Shown here one piece after another: positions 1-11,244 of a stretch of 64,000 nt of DNA (the stretch's first letter is position 1; every line of letters starts with the position of its first letter). Source of the stretch: JACCWP01 sp963785115 (GTDB taxonomy: Bacteria; Actinomycetota; Actinomycetes; Propionibacteriales; Nocardioidaceae); assembly GCA_963785115.1 (NCBI GenBank), contig CAWATY010000031.1, forward strand, positions 1 to 64,000. Direction: 5' to 3'. Below the pieces are notes generated by a model. It saw only the letters and a program-made list of their open reading frames with translations. It was not told the origin of the DNA and did not search any database. The translations under genes and the position numbers were made by a program.

Positions 1-42
1 GACATCTACCTGGACAAGAGCTATCAGGACGCCGCCGCCTAA
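1..42 (+). CDS. 3' end of an unidentified gene
   Basis: The first fourteen codons of the window read as an open frame that ends YLDKSYQDAAA and then TAA. It is the tail of a gene that starts outside the window. The tail is too short to assign to a family. The 124 bases between it and the next stop codon (167) show no gene or clear signal. It converges with the broken regulator gene on the other strand. Confidence 0.3.
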   Translation, partial: DIYLDKSYQDAAA

Positions 43-166
43 GTTCTGGGCCCGCAGCGGCTCTCGACCGTGCAGACCATGCTCGTCCACGCGAGTGGCG
101 GCGACCTCTCAGCGGCGCCTCAGATCGGCTAGGCGTGGAGCGACGGCCAACCGCGTCTCGAGATCG

Positions 167-3100
167 TCAAGGTCGACTGAGACGACGCCGCGCATCCACC
201 ACGGCGGGTAGCAGCGAATCGACCTCACCTGCCCACTGCTTCAGGAATCGGTCGTAGCGAGCTCGTGCCCCATCCGGCCGGCCGGCGTCTTCCCACGCTC
301 GGCCGGCCAGGTATGTGGCCGTCTCGATGACGACGTGGCCGTCCCAGTCGATTCCTCGGTCCGCCGCGAGGGCGTCGTAGCGCTGTGCGGCGAGCGCCGG
401 CGCTCCGCTCAGCTTGGCGGCATAGGCTGCGGACTCCTTGGCTTCGGTAGTCGTCTCAGGCGCCAGCGCATCCTCCAGCGCGCGCCGACCGTCTCCCGTA
501 CGGCCCTCCGCCAGCAGCACTTCCCCTCGGGCAACCAGCAGCCGGGACCGAGCCGCCGCGGACACGGCAGTGAGTTTGTGCGTGCTCCGAGGCGACGCAG
601 GAGTGTCCTGGCTCGCGCCGGCTGGCCGGATCTCGCGAGCAGCTTCACGCCGTGGGCGACGATCTCGTAGGGAGGGGGTCTCGCGGCCGCCCAGCGTTCG
701 AGGGCTGCGAGATCGCCCTTGGCCGCGGAGGTATCCCCGGTGACGAGCGAGACGTCCGCACGCAGGACATGGCCGATCGCGCTGCCCAGGGTATCCGAGT
801 CGACGCCGCTCGCGGTCACCGCCTCGTCCAGCAGCTCGCGCCCCCGCGCGAATCGGCCCAGGTGCGCCTCCAGCAGCGCCAGGGAACGCAACGCCCCCGC
901 TCGCTCCTCCGGCGTTCCGGTCATCCGATCGGCGTACGCCGCCTGTGCTTCCGCTACCCGGCCCAGCCGCACCAAGGCGGCGCCATACTCGTGGTTGATG
1001 AAGGGATGCCGCCGCACCGCGGGATCCCCGGCGAACGCCTTTTCATACTGCCCGACGGACACACCGTCCACGATGTCCCGCGATCGGGGTGATCACCGTG
1101 GCGTAGTTGATCAGCAGCGTCACCGGCGGCGGGCCCACCGTATGGGCAAGGGCACCGTCGAACGCTTCGACGGAGGCGGCGAACCGGCGGTCGAAGTACA
1201 GGAGCTGCCCCAGGGTGTGCCATGGAGTCGGGTTGTTCGGATCGAGCTCGATGAGGGCGCGGGCGCAGTCGGTCGCTGTGGGCCAGTCCTCCAGCGCGTT
1301 GTGGGCATCGATGCTCGCCTTCAGGCTCTCGACCGGCGCCAGTCCGCCGAGCGACTTCAGCGTTTCCAGGGTGTACCGTTCGGCCGTCTTCTGGTCGTAG
1401 TCTTGAACCACGCCAGGTAGGCGAGCGAGGACTTCGCCGAGCCGAACGTGGAGTCGATCGCGATCGCCCGCGCCAGCATCTTGGCGCCGGCATCGTCGCC
1501 GGCGTTGCTGAGCCTGCTGCCCGATGCGTACGCCCCAAGCGCGTCGAGCGACGCGGTCGTCACCCACGGCAACGCCTCGGGCGCGGGCACTTCATGCGCC
1601 GATTCGGCAACGTCGCGCTCCACCTCGCGCATCAGCCCGGCCGACAAGGCGGCCACCCCGGCGGTGTCGGCGCCTTCGCGCTCGCGAGCACGAAGCACGG
1701 CGCCGGTGAGGGCGTTTTCGATCAGATATCCCGCCGACAGCCGGCCATCCTCGCGGACCAGCGTCGGTGTCAGCAGTAGGCGTACTCCGACCCTCTCGGC
1801 GATCTCACGTCCGGTCGCACGGTCACCCATCGCGAGGGTATCGCGCCGGCGCATGCGGGCGAGGGCGCCATGGATCAGCGAGGGAGGTGGCATCCGGGTC
1901 ACCAGCGCGCGGCCGAGTCCGGTCGCCAGCGTGCGCGCCGCCGCGAGGTCCGAGGGTGACGCATCCGGGGCGAGCTCCGCGGGACATCAGAACCTGGCGG
2001 GGGTCGGGTAGCGCGGCGGGGGCGGCGTGTCGCGCTCGCGGATGGCAGCGACCGCCACCGCGCCCAGTACCGCCGCACCGATGCCAGCCAAGGCGAGCCG
2101 GCGCCCCCATGACATCCGCGAGCCCGCGGGCTCGGCGGGCGCTTCTCGCGCGTGTCGCGCGGCCTCGTCGAGCAGCGCATGCCGGACGAGCTGGTGATGG
2201 AACTGGTAGCCGTTGAGCGGCGGCGGCGCCTTGCGCAGGAGGCGCCGCGCGATCAGTTCGTCCCGACCGGTGTCGAATCGCTCGACCGAGAGTCCCGCCT
2301 TGGCGCGCACGGCCTCATCGTCGGCCGTCGAATCGAGTCGGGCCACCGCTTCGCCGACTCGCCTCGCGTCCGTGCTCAAGCCGGCCGTGCGCCGCTCCAT
2401 CATCGCCCTGATCCCGCCGGACATCGGCAGCGACAATCGCTCCGGATTGACCAGGGTCCACGATCCTCGATCGCCGACCACCAAAGCCCCCTCGTCCACC
2501 AGCGCCGCGGCCAGCTCGATCGTGTAGAGAGGATTGCCGCCTCCCTCATCGTGCAGTCGCGCGGCCAGCGTGTGTCGCTCGGGAGCCGGGAGCACCAGCA
2601 TCGAGGCGACCAGGGTCTCGACCTCAGCCGGGCTCAACGGCGGGAGCTTGAGCCGCCGCACAGGAAGGTCCGCGCCGAGTTCGCCGGGCATGGCAGTGCC
2701 GGCGTCGGTGCCGACGGCGACGACGATCTGGATGCGGCCTCGGCATCCGCGCGCGATGGCCGCGAGGGCTGCCACCGTCGGCGGATCCGCGCGCTCCGCG
2801 TCGTCCACGCACAGGAGGACGGGCCGTTCCTCCCCAACCGCGGACATCGCTTCCGCCGCCAGGCTGGAGGTGTCGCTGTGTGATCCGATGGAGGGGGAAG
2901 CCGCCGGGATGGCGGGGTAGCGGTCGCGTAGCGAAGGCACACGTGTGGCGATGGCAGCGAGCGTGCTGGGCGAGGCACCGCCAAGTCCGGGCGCGGTCGC
3001 GATCTGGGCGAGGAGGACGTCGGCGAGCGCGGTGGGGGCCGTGGAAGTCGGCGGCAGCGACGCCTCGGAGCACCACCGCAGCGCCACTTCTCCTCCACGC

Positions 3101-3312
3101 GCCGTATGAACTCGTCCATCAGTTGTGTCTTCCCGATCCCGGTCTCGCCCGACCCGCACCACCATCGTCGGCGTGCCGCCGAGGGCGGCGGCCCATCCGG
3201 CGTCGAGTTCTCCGAGTGCGGCGGCTCGCCCTACCAGGTCCGGTGTGAAGAGTGCGGCGGACCCGGGCCGATGGGGCGAGGGAGGGACGAGAGCTTGGCG
3301 GGCGATGAACAA
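167..3312 (-). pseudogene. ATPase-TM-TPR regulatory protein, broken by several frame changes
   Basis: Pieces in all three minus frames join end to end into one protein of about 1,040 residues. The N-terminal third is an AAA/NB-ARC-like ATPase. A GETGIGKT Walker A appears near 3150 once one base is removed, and VLLCVDDAERADPP is a Walker B-like site. A single membrane helix (LALAGIGAAVLGAVAVAAI) follows near 2060. Next comes a TolB/FlgO-like part (LLLTPTLVREDGRLSAGYLI), then TPR-like helices rich in A, L and Y to the end. This layout is typical of large regulators of Gemmatimonadota, which usually begin with a BTAD DNA-binding domain. No such domain is visible here, so the gene may also be truncated at its start (a TTG at 3312 is the best visible start). 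Frame changes lie near 3155, 3070, 1985, 1400, 1075 and 580. Each is one base and the flanking frames stay clean, so recent decay or sequence error both fit. Confidence 0.6.
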
Positions 3313-3434
3313 GACGAACGACGAAATGCGTCAACATAACATCGCTAACCGACTCCGCCGCAGCATTCAATGCCGAGCGGTTTTGCCTAAAACCATGTCG
3401 TCCGCTAGCAGAGCGGCAGTCCGTTGGACGTGAG

Positions 3435-3470
3435 CAAACCGCCCTACCTCTTGGTAGGGCAACAGGTTTG
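3435..3470. repeat. strong hairpin in AT-richer DNA
   Basis: GCCCTACC, a TCTT loop and GGTAGGGC form a perfect 8-bp stem. CAAACC and GGTTTG add an outer 6-bp stem with a 4-base bulge (AACA). No T-run follows on either strand, so a classical terminator is not supported. It lies in the otherwise featureless stretch 3313-3822, where no convincing gene was found on either strand. Confidence 0.5.
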
Positions 3471-3822
3471 AAAGGGGTTGTGGAAAGAGCCATGGAACAC
3501 CAGGGAACCCGAAGAGCCGGACGCCTCTCCGCCGGTGGCCGCATGTCGGCTTATCTCTTTCTGAACCGCTCGCCCGCGTAACAGGCGATGCCCAGCGACC
3601 CCGTCTAGGTCACAACGACTGCGCAGCGGCTTCGAGTCTGACGTTATGGACGAGCCGATCGCCGTCCGATGCCTTGATCATCGTGATCTCGCCATGATCT
3701 GCGCTGAGCATTGTAGATGATACGCCAGCAGGACTCTCGTGTTCTTGATAGTGACTGTGACGCATGAAGCCCTGTTGAGATCGACGGTTGTCATCTTGGC
3801 GGCCCACCCTTGGGAGACTTGC

Positions 3823-4576
3823 ATGGGGAATCTGTCGAAGCGTAACCGCCTTGCAGCGATGGCCTATCCAGAGGTAAGCGGCAGAACGTTCGATGAGTTG
3901 CGGAATATCGTGCGCTGGGCTCACTATACGTGACGAACGACTTTACATTCTTACTGAAGACCCTGACGCTCATGCCGCCAGCCAACTGCGACGGCTCGAG
4001 GATTTGCTGCATGGCCGGCAGGAAGAGCCGCCTTCGGGAGGGGGCAAAAGATTCTTCGCAAAAGATTCTGCTCTGGAGGAGCTCCCGTGGCTGCGACCCT
4101 CGGCACTTGCTATTGTCCCTGACGAAAGAGCTATCGACTTTGAGAAATCACTGAAACGGATAGACGATCCGTTAGGCGCCCAAATTCAAGGGCTGGTCGA
4201 CAACAGCTGGATTCCCTCCTGTGACGTTTGAGGCGACGCTAGGAACGCGACGATTGACTCCCACGCATCGCTTCGCTTTGCTGGGTGCCTACCGGATATT
4301 TGGCGTAGCCAACAAGTTGATGCATCGAAAGCCCTGGGCGGGTCCGCTCATCCGCTGGAGGCACTTCCAATCACGACTCTGTATGCATACTCGCCGACAA
4401 AGGAACTGGGTGCCGCTCTTCGGATCGTCAGGAACTCAGGCGTCTTTGCGTTGGGGCACCTCCGAGCGCTAGCCCCTGACAGTTGGCAGCTCCTGCGCCA
4501 GACGCAGCACGCCGATTGGCTCCGCCTGCGCCGAGAATTTTCAGCTGGGCGGCTTAGCGCTGCTGACCAGCGATAA
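3823..4576 (+). pseudogene. unknown protein gene, frameshift plus in-frame stop
   Basis: An ATG at 3823 follows a GGGAG ribosome site and opens MGNLSKRNRLAAMAYPEVSG. The frame breaks near 3930 and continues one frame over as RDERLYILTEDPDAHAASQL. That frame meets TGA at 4229-4231, then runs on in the same frame to TAA at 4576 with a convincing C-terminus (ALRIVRNSGVFALGHLRAL, then WLRLRREFSAGRLSAADQR). The repaired product would be about 250 residues and soluble. I do not recognise the family. Base composition is close to 50% GC over much of it, far below the rest of the window, which points to recent transfer. It converges on the sspD end, with 40 bases between the two stops. Confidence 0.45.
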
Positions 4577-4616
4577 GGTTAAACAACCTGATCGCGCCGA
4601 AAACCTCCATTGCCGG

Positions 4617-5460
4617 CTAAAGCGCGCAGACTGTGCACTGCTGTGCGTCATCATCGTCGTCAAGGGCGTCCGCCATGACGTCCCAGATGGGCAGATTGCG
4701 GCGACGGGAGGCAGCCGCTCCATCGCCTGCTGATGACGCTCCATGATCTCCTCCCGCCGCGCAATGAGATCCGGCAGGGACTCACCGCCGGACCAGGTGT
4801 ACTGGCGGCCCTTCATCGCGAACTCCTCAAACGAAGAGTCGCCGTCCGCGCCGGCGGCCAACCGCATCTTGTTCTCGATGGCGACCGCGCGCTCGAACAG
4901 CTCCGGATGCTTGTCGGCTAGGCCGACCCACTCTGCCTTGCGCTGGTAGAAGCAGAAGTAGCAGCCGGAGCGGGTGCGCCACTCGTAGTACGTCGGGAAG
5001 GCCGATGCCCGCGTCGTCGAGGATCCGCAGCACGCCGTCGTGGTCGATGTCGTCCTCGACGAACGGGAAGACGGCTTGATGTTCGGCTTGGTGCAGACGT
5101 AGCCCTTGCGGCTGCGCTCGTCGGCGCGGATCGCGACGTAGCGAGACTGCGTCGGTCGTCGCCGATCCAGTCCTCGAGCGGCTTGATCTTCATCTTCTTC
5201 GTGCACCAGCGCATCTGCGGCGACGGCAGGGTGCCGCGGTAGACCTCGAACCAGTGGTCGAAGCCCCTGTCGGCGTTGAGCCGCGCGATCGGCTTGCCGA
5301 GCGCGGTCTCGAGGCGGTCGAGGTACTCGTAGGTCTCGGGCAGCTCGGCGCCGGTGTCGCAGAAGAAGTACTCCATCTCCGGAACGCGGTCACGCATGTA
5401 GATCGCCAGGGCGCTGGAGTCCTTGCCCCCGCTGATGCCGCAGATGTGTCGGACCGTCAT
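4617..5460 (-). pseudogene. sspD: SspD-like PP-loop ATP pyrophosphatase (PAPS reductase family), frame broken
   Basis: The product belongs to the PAPS reductase/DndC superfamily of ATP pyrophosphatases, which activate DNA for sulfur insertion in phosphorothioation systems. The N-terminus HICGISGGKDSSALAIYMRD carries the SGGKDS PP-loop. RWCTKKMKIKPLEDW, KGYVCTKPNIK and GCYFCFYQRKAEWVG supply the usual C-rich motifs. The end reads NLPIWDVMADALDDDDDAQQ before TAG at 4617. Four single-base frame changes, near 5150, 5075, 5000 and 4697, split about 280 residues over three frames. The one near 4697 sits in a C run. The ATG at 5460 overlaps the upstream stop as TGATG. As written the gene is not translatable. 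If the changes are sequence errors it is a normal-length family member. Confidence 0.75.
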
Positions 5461-8400
5461 CACGACCGTGCCTCTCTGGGCTCCAAATCAGTGGGCCCAT
5501 CCTGGACAAGTTCGATCTCGTCCGTAGCCAACCTTGCCATGACCGACCGACAAGCGGCCGCACGCGAGCCGAGAACTCCGGAGAGCGTGTCGAGGACCGG
5601 TTCGAGGTGCTTGTCCAGCAGCGCGCGCTCGGACTCGGTAAGAACCAAGAACTGTGACGTCTCTTGGCCATCCGGACGAGTGAGAGTCATGCGACTACTC
5701 GCGTAACCGTGGCCCTCCTCGGCCAGCCTGTGGTACAGCAACGCCTGAGTGCGGCGCATCGCCCCGCCAGCTCTCCGAGGACAAGGGGGAATCGATCAGC
5801 CAGGTCGTCCGTCCACGCTCGGGGCCCCTGCCCTTCCATGACCACCATGGCAAGGTTCTCGATCCAGGCAGTATCGTCGAGATCCCGGCCCATGGCTCCG
5901 AGGAATGCCTTCAACCTCGGCTCAAGCACGCGACCGCCGAGTCGTGCTGCTTCCGCCGCCAAGCCAGGCCGGATGTCAGCCAGCCCACCGGTCATGAGTG
6001 CGGCCTCGGCGAGCTGCCGCGACACAGCGTCAAGCAACCGCGGGTATGTATTCTCGCAGCTCAATGAGGCTGTCCGCAAGCCGACCCGCGTACACCTTTG
6101 CTCGTCGCGCACCAAAGCCACCCGTGGCCGGGAAGGGGTCCAGGCCCAGCGCCTCAGGCAGAGTCTCAAAGATCAGCACGTCAGGTTCAGTCGCAACCCG
6201 AAATGCTTGCCGAACCTCCTTCGCTTCGTCCGACACGGCGCGCGTGGACCGCTGTGTATAGGGAGGAAGGAGTCGCAACTCGCGATAGAGCGCCCTCGCG
6301 ACCTGCAAGAAGGATGCGTCTGACTGCTGGGCCATGCCCATTCGACTTGCAAGGGCCTGAACCACCTGTTTCCGGTCGCCGCTGACCGTGGCCGTGTTCT
6401 TGATGGAGAAGGCGATGGGGTTCTTGCAGAGGCGCTCGGCAACAGCGTCGTCGAGGCGCAGTACGAGACTGCCGTGCTCGTACAGCGCGACCTCGGCGGA
6501 GTGCACCGTCAGGGCTGTCACAAGCAGCAGCGGAATGACACCGTCCTTGAGCCCGAACGGTGGGCGCGACAATCGTGAGCTGATGGTCGCCAGGTCGATC
6601 CGGTCCGACTTTGCCTCCTCAAAGGCTGTCTCCAGCTCCTGCCAGGCCTTGGACCACCCTTGCGCCTTGCGGGACGGCCTGGAGAGCTTCCATCCGCTCC
6701 GGTCCCTTGGCGTGCATCCCCGTCACACGGAAAACCGCCTCGTACATGGCTCGATCGGGGCCATAGCCCGGTATTCCGAACCGCTCTTCGTCGGGGCGGG
6801 CAAGCAGGGCCTCAATCAGCATTCGCCGTGACTTGGCCCCCTGGCTCGTCAGCTCGCGGCGGGAGATCATCTCGTTGGCAACGCGGGGCGACGCGCTGGA
6901 AGATCTCGTCCGAGACGTTCGACAGGATGGCCGACGGTCCCCCGTCGCGATCCAGGCTGTGTCGGTTGCCCAGGAGCCACCAGGTCGAACGATCCGACCC
7001 CCAGGCTCGATGCGCAGCCGCCCTCACCGCCTGTTGTGCGGAGACCGCCCGCTCGATCAATTCTCTTCGCGCTACCCAGTCCGCACTCTCGGCCGCAGCA
7101 GAAGACACCGCCAACCCAAGCGCCGCGGCCTCAATCGCAGCCTCGCGAACAGCATCCAACTCATGCGGAAGCACGACCACGACCGGTGCTTCGTCTCGTC
7201 GTCGACTGACAGCAGGCGGCTCACTGGCGTTTGTCAGGAAGAGCACGTCCCCATCCCAGTGCAGATCCTGCCCAGTGCGGTCGAGATCATCGATCCGATC
7301 CGCGTAGCGCTGTCGAAAGACTCGGAGAATTCCCTTCTCTTGGCTATGCCGACCCGCGATGGCCGGCTCCAGCGGCGCCGCTTCGTTCAGGAGTTCCGCA
7401 AGACTCCGGCCCTGAACCTCCCTACGAGCTCGCTCTACGGCCCCGCGGAGGTCGAAGTCGGAGCCATGCCAGACGCGGTAGTCGTCAGCGAACTCGCGAT
7501 AGGTAATGAGACCAGCGGCCTCCAGCGAGGTGAGGGCCGCACGGACCTTCCTGCGCGCCTGCGCATCACGTCGTCCGTCAACGAACGCCAGTTCAATCAG
7601 ACCGCGTGACGCCCTCAGGCGGCCGGAGGTGGACACCAGATTGAGGACACCGATCGTTTTGAGCACTCTGAGTTCGAGCGGCTTGAGTCCTGCGGTATCA
7701 CGGATACGGGTCTCGATCTCGAGCCAGCGGCTGGCCGTAGCCGACGCCCCCACAAAGCTGCCGGCCGAATCAACGAAGTAGTCGTAGATCCGGTCGAGCC
7801 CAACAAACGGAAGGGCCTCACCCGGCTCCCACTGAGTGCGGTCGAGGAACGCGGGCACGGCCAGTGGCTCGGCTCCGGCCATGAAGGAGAAGAGGGTTCT
7901 TTCGTTCTGGCCATAACGGGAACACAATTCAGGGAGTACCGCCAGGGCAAGGGGGTGAAGCGGATATGCATCGGATCCCTCCACGGCCACGTCTCGTAGA
8001 CCCGCTTTGGCAAACGCGGGGTGTGCCTTGCGGTACCAATCCTCCACCTGAACGCGCAGCGGCTCAGAGGACTGATCGACGGCTGCTGCGATGAGCCTCC
8101 GGGACTGGGCTGGGGTCTCCACGTACGGAAGATCCTGGAAGCGCCCCTGCACCTTCGCCCACTCCGCGGCGGCGAGAGACCGACGCCTCCTGCACGTAGT
8201 CGTCAAAGGCGAGGTGTTGCATGGTCACGATGACTAGTGGCCACGCGCGCTCCCCTTGGGTGGCCTCCGCCAGCTCCTGAAGCAGATACGGGTCGCCATC
8301 TCGGCCCGTCGCCGCAAAGTGCTCGAGGTTCTTACCAAACTCGTCTACAAGCAGCAGGACCGGACGGTCGGCGCACATCGCGCCGAGGGTGTCAATGATC

Positions 8401-8902
8401 TTGCGAGCGCTCGGGACGTGCGTGGCACTCCGAAACGACTCCGGTACGAGCCCCTGACGCACTCCAAAGGTCTCGATCGCGCCCGCGTGCAAAGCGCGCG
8501 CGATGGTGGCCGAAACAGGCTCTTGAGAGGCCGTCGCCAGGGCTCGAACAAACCCACGGCCCCCACTATCCACCGACTTAGCGGCCTCCAAGAGCAGCTC
8601 AGCCGCCTCGGCGTCGACTGTGGCCAGGCTGTCGATCGCAGCGTGGAACAGTCGGCCGCGCCTGGGGGAATGCAGGGCGTCCAAGAAGACCGCGAGAGAC
8701 GACTTTCCCCCACCGTGCGGACCGGTGATCGACAGGGTCCGTCCGGCAGTTGGGTCGAGCCAGCCTCGCGTGACGCGCTTGACGACGTCCAGCGCCCGGC
8801 CCGTCGGAACGTACCCATCGATTGCGCGTACGCCCGAGTCACGCTCGACATTCGCGGACCGACTGAATCGCGGCTTTGTCGTGACGTGCGTGGACAGGTA
8901 CA

Positions 8903-8903
<1 letters not shown>
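5460..8903 (-). pseudogene. sspC: SspC-like P-loop ATPase, frame broken
   Basis: This is the large ATPase of the sulfur-modification operon, about 1,145 residues once repaired. GPHGGGKSSLAVFLDAL near residue 62 is the Walker A site and VLLLVDEFGKNLEHF near residue 195 is the Walker B site. The long helical remainder has no membrane segment. The start ATG at 8903 overlaps the sspB stop by one base (TGATG). The end TGA overlaps the sspD start in the same way. The frame changes near 8180, 6878, 6672, 6045 and 5762, each by one base, and each time the protein resumes in a neighbouring frame without loss (for example QGWSKAWQELETAFEEAKSD after 6672). In Ssp systems SspC is the ATPase that works with SspB and SspD. 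The family call rests on operon order and P-loop; sequence outside the P-loop was not recognised. Confidence 0.7.
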
Positions 8904-9961
<1,058 letters not shown>

Positions 9962-9971
9962 CCCAGGCTCC

Positions 9972-11126
9972 TCATGCTGCGCTCAGTTCGCGTACGCGGT
10001 TGACCGCATTGCCTAGCTGTTCCGCCGCGTCGACGACTTCGGACTCGGTAGTGGGACGCCCCAGCGAAACGCGTACGCACTCACTAGCTGCTGTGCTGTC
10101 GAGACCCATCGCCGTCAGCACATGCGAGGGAGTCGTCACAGCGGCCTGGCATGCACTTCCCGTCGAGACTTCGATGTTGGGGGCAGAAGCCATGACGGCG
10201 TCGGCATCAGCACCCGCGAACCTCAGACTGACGGTATTGGCCACGCGGTCGGCACCCGCGCCGTTGACGGTCACATCGGTCACTTGTTTGTTCAGGATCT
10301 CTACGAGCCCTTCGCGATAACCAGCGAGTCGCCCCGAATCGGGCTCCCATTCCAGAGCTGCTAGCTCGGCGGCCACACCGAACCCCGCGATCGCCGCGAC
10401 GTCTTGCGTTCCGCCACGCAGGCCGCGCTCCTGCCCGCCGGCCCGAAAGAGCGGCTTGATGAGCCTTTGCGTGCGCCGGTCCGCCACGATGGCACCCGCG
10501 CCGCGGGGCCCATAGATCTTGTGGCTGCTCAGTACCGCAATGTCGACTCCCAGGGCTGCCACGTTGGGCTGCAACTTGCCGTAAGCCTGGGTGAGGTCGG
10601 AGAAGAAGAGCGCGCCGACCTGACGGCATTGCTCTGCGACCCCAGGAAGATCACCGATGACGCCGGTCTCGTTGTTGACCGCCATGACCGCGACCAGAGC
10701 AGTGCTGTCATCGAGCAGGTCACCGAGCGCATCAACATCTACGCGGCCGTGCCGATCGACTGGTGCTACGCGGCAGATGCCACCCACGAGTTCCGCAGCC
10801 AGGTGCCCGGCTTCGAGGACCGCCTTGTGTTCGGTGGCCGCCACGACAACGTCCTTGCGGGTCGGTGCGCAGCCTAGGACTACCCCAACGATGCTGAGCG
10901 AGGCAGCCTCCGAAGCGCCCGACGTAAACACGACGCTCTGGGGGCCAGCCGCTCCCACAAGCGCCGCAACTCGCGTCCGGGCCTCTTCGATGACGTCGCG
11001 GGCAGCCCGGCCGGACGCATGCTGCGTACTCGACGGATTAGCGAAGTGCTCCTGCATCACCCGCCAGACGACCTCAGCGACCCTCGGGTCCATCGGTGTC
11101 GAGGCGTTGTAGTCGAGGTAGACCAT
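9972..11126 (-). CDS. sspA: cysteine desulfurase, SspA/DndA-like
   Basis: This 384-residue PLP enzyme of the NifS/IscS class mobilises sulfur from cysteine. MVYLDYNASTPMDPRV at the start, ATEHKAVLEAGHLA, the PLP lysine in SSHKIYGPRGAGA and the catalytic cysteine in EVSTGSACQAAVTTPSHVL are all visible. Two ATGs are possible; the one at 11126 is chosen because GGAGG lies just before it, overlapping the upstream ATG (11138). It is the first gene of the sulfur-modification operon, so its sulfur most likely goes to SspD-like protein rather than to housekeeping Fe-S assembly. The operon promoter must lie in the 117 bases before it. An Isc/Suf role cannot be excluded from this gene alone. Confidence 0.85.
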   Translation of the reverse strand: MVYLDYNASTPMDPRVAEVVWRVMQEHFANPSSTQHASGRAARDVIEEARTRVAALVGAAGPQSVVFTSGASEAASLSIVGVVLGCAPTRKDVVVAATEHKAVLEAGHLAAELVGGICRVAPVDRHGRVDVDALGDLLDDSTALVAVMAVNNETGVIGDLPGVAEQCRQVGALFFSDLTQAYGKLQPNVAALGVDIAVLSSHKIYGPRGAGAIVADRRTQRLIKPLFRAGGQERGLRGGTQDVAAIAGFGVAAELAALEWEPDSGRLAGYREGLVEILNKQVTDVTVNGAGADRVANTVSLRFAGADADAVMASAPNIEVSTGSACQAAVTTPSHVLTAMGLDSTAASECVRVSLGRPTTESEVVDAAEQLGNAVNRVRELSAA

Positions 11127-11205
11127 CTCGCCTCCCATCGTGATCTGGCTTCGTTGTCGCACTCTCGCAGGAGCCTCCGACATTGACGGCGCTGCGCTCA
11201 TGGCT

Positions 11206-11233
11206 GCTGTGGATGACCGTCCTCGTCCACAGC
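11206..11233 (-). terminator. possible nrdJ terminator hairpin
   Basis: GCTGTGGA and TCCACAGC form a perfect 8-bp stem with a 12-base loop just after the nrdJ stop. There is no T-run, as is common in actinomycetes. The same 118-base gap must hold the promoter of the sspA operon. Confidence 0.4.
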
Positions 11234-11244
11234 AACCACAGCGT

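Noticed and set aside
3435..3470. tRNA or other structured RNA
   Set aside because: The hairpin has no tRNA arms or anticodon pattern and is too short for a known RNA family.
4229..4231. TGA as selenocysteine codon in the broken gene
   Set aside because: No nearby SECIS-like hairpin, no selenoprotein family match, and the same gene also has a frame break.
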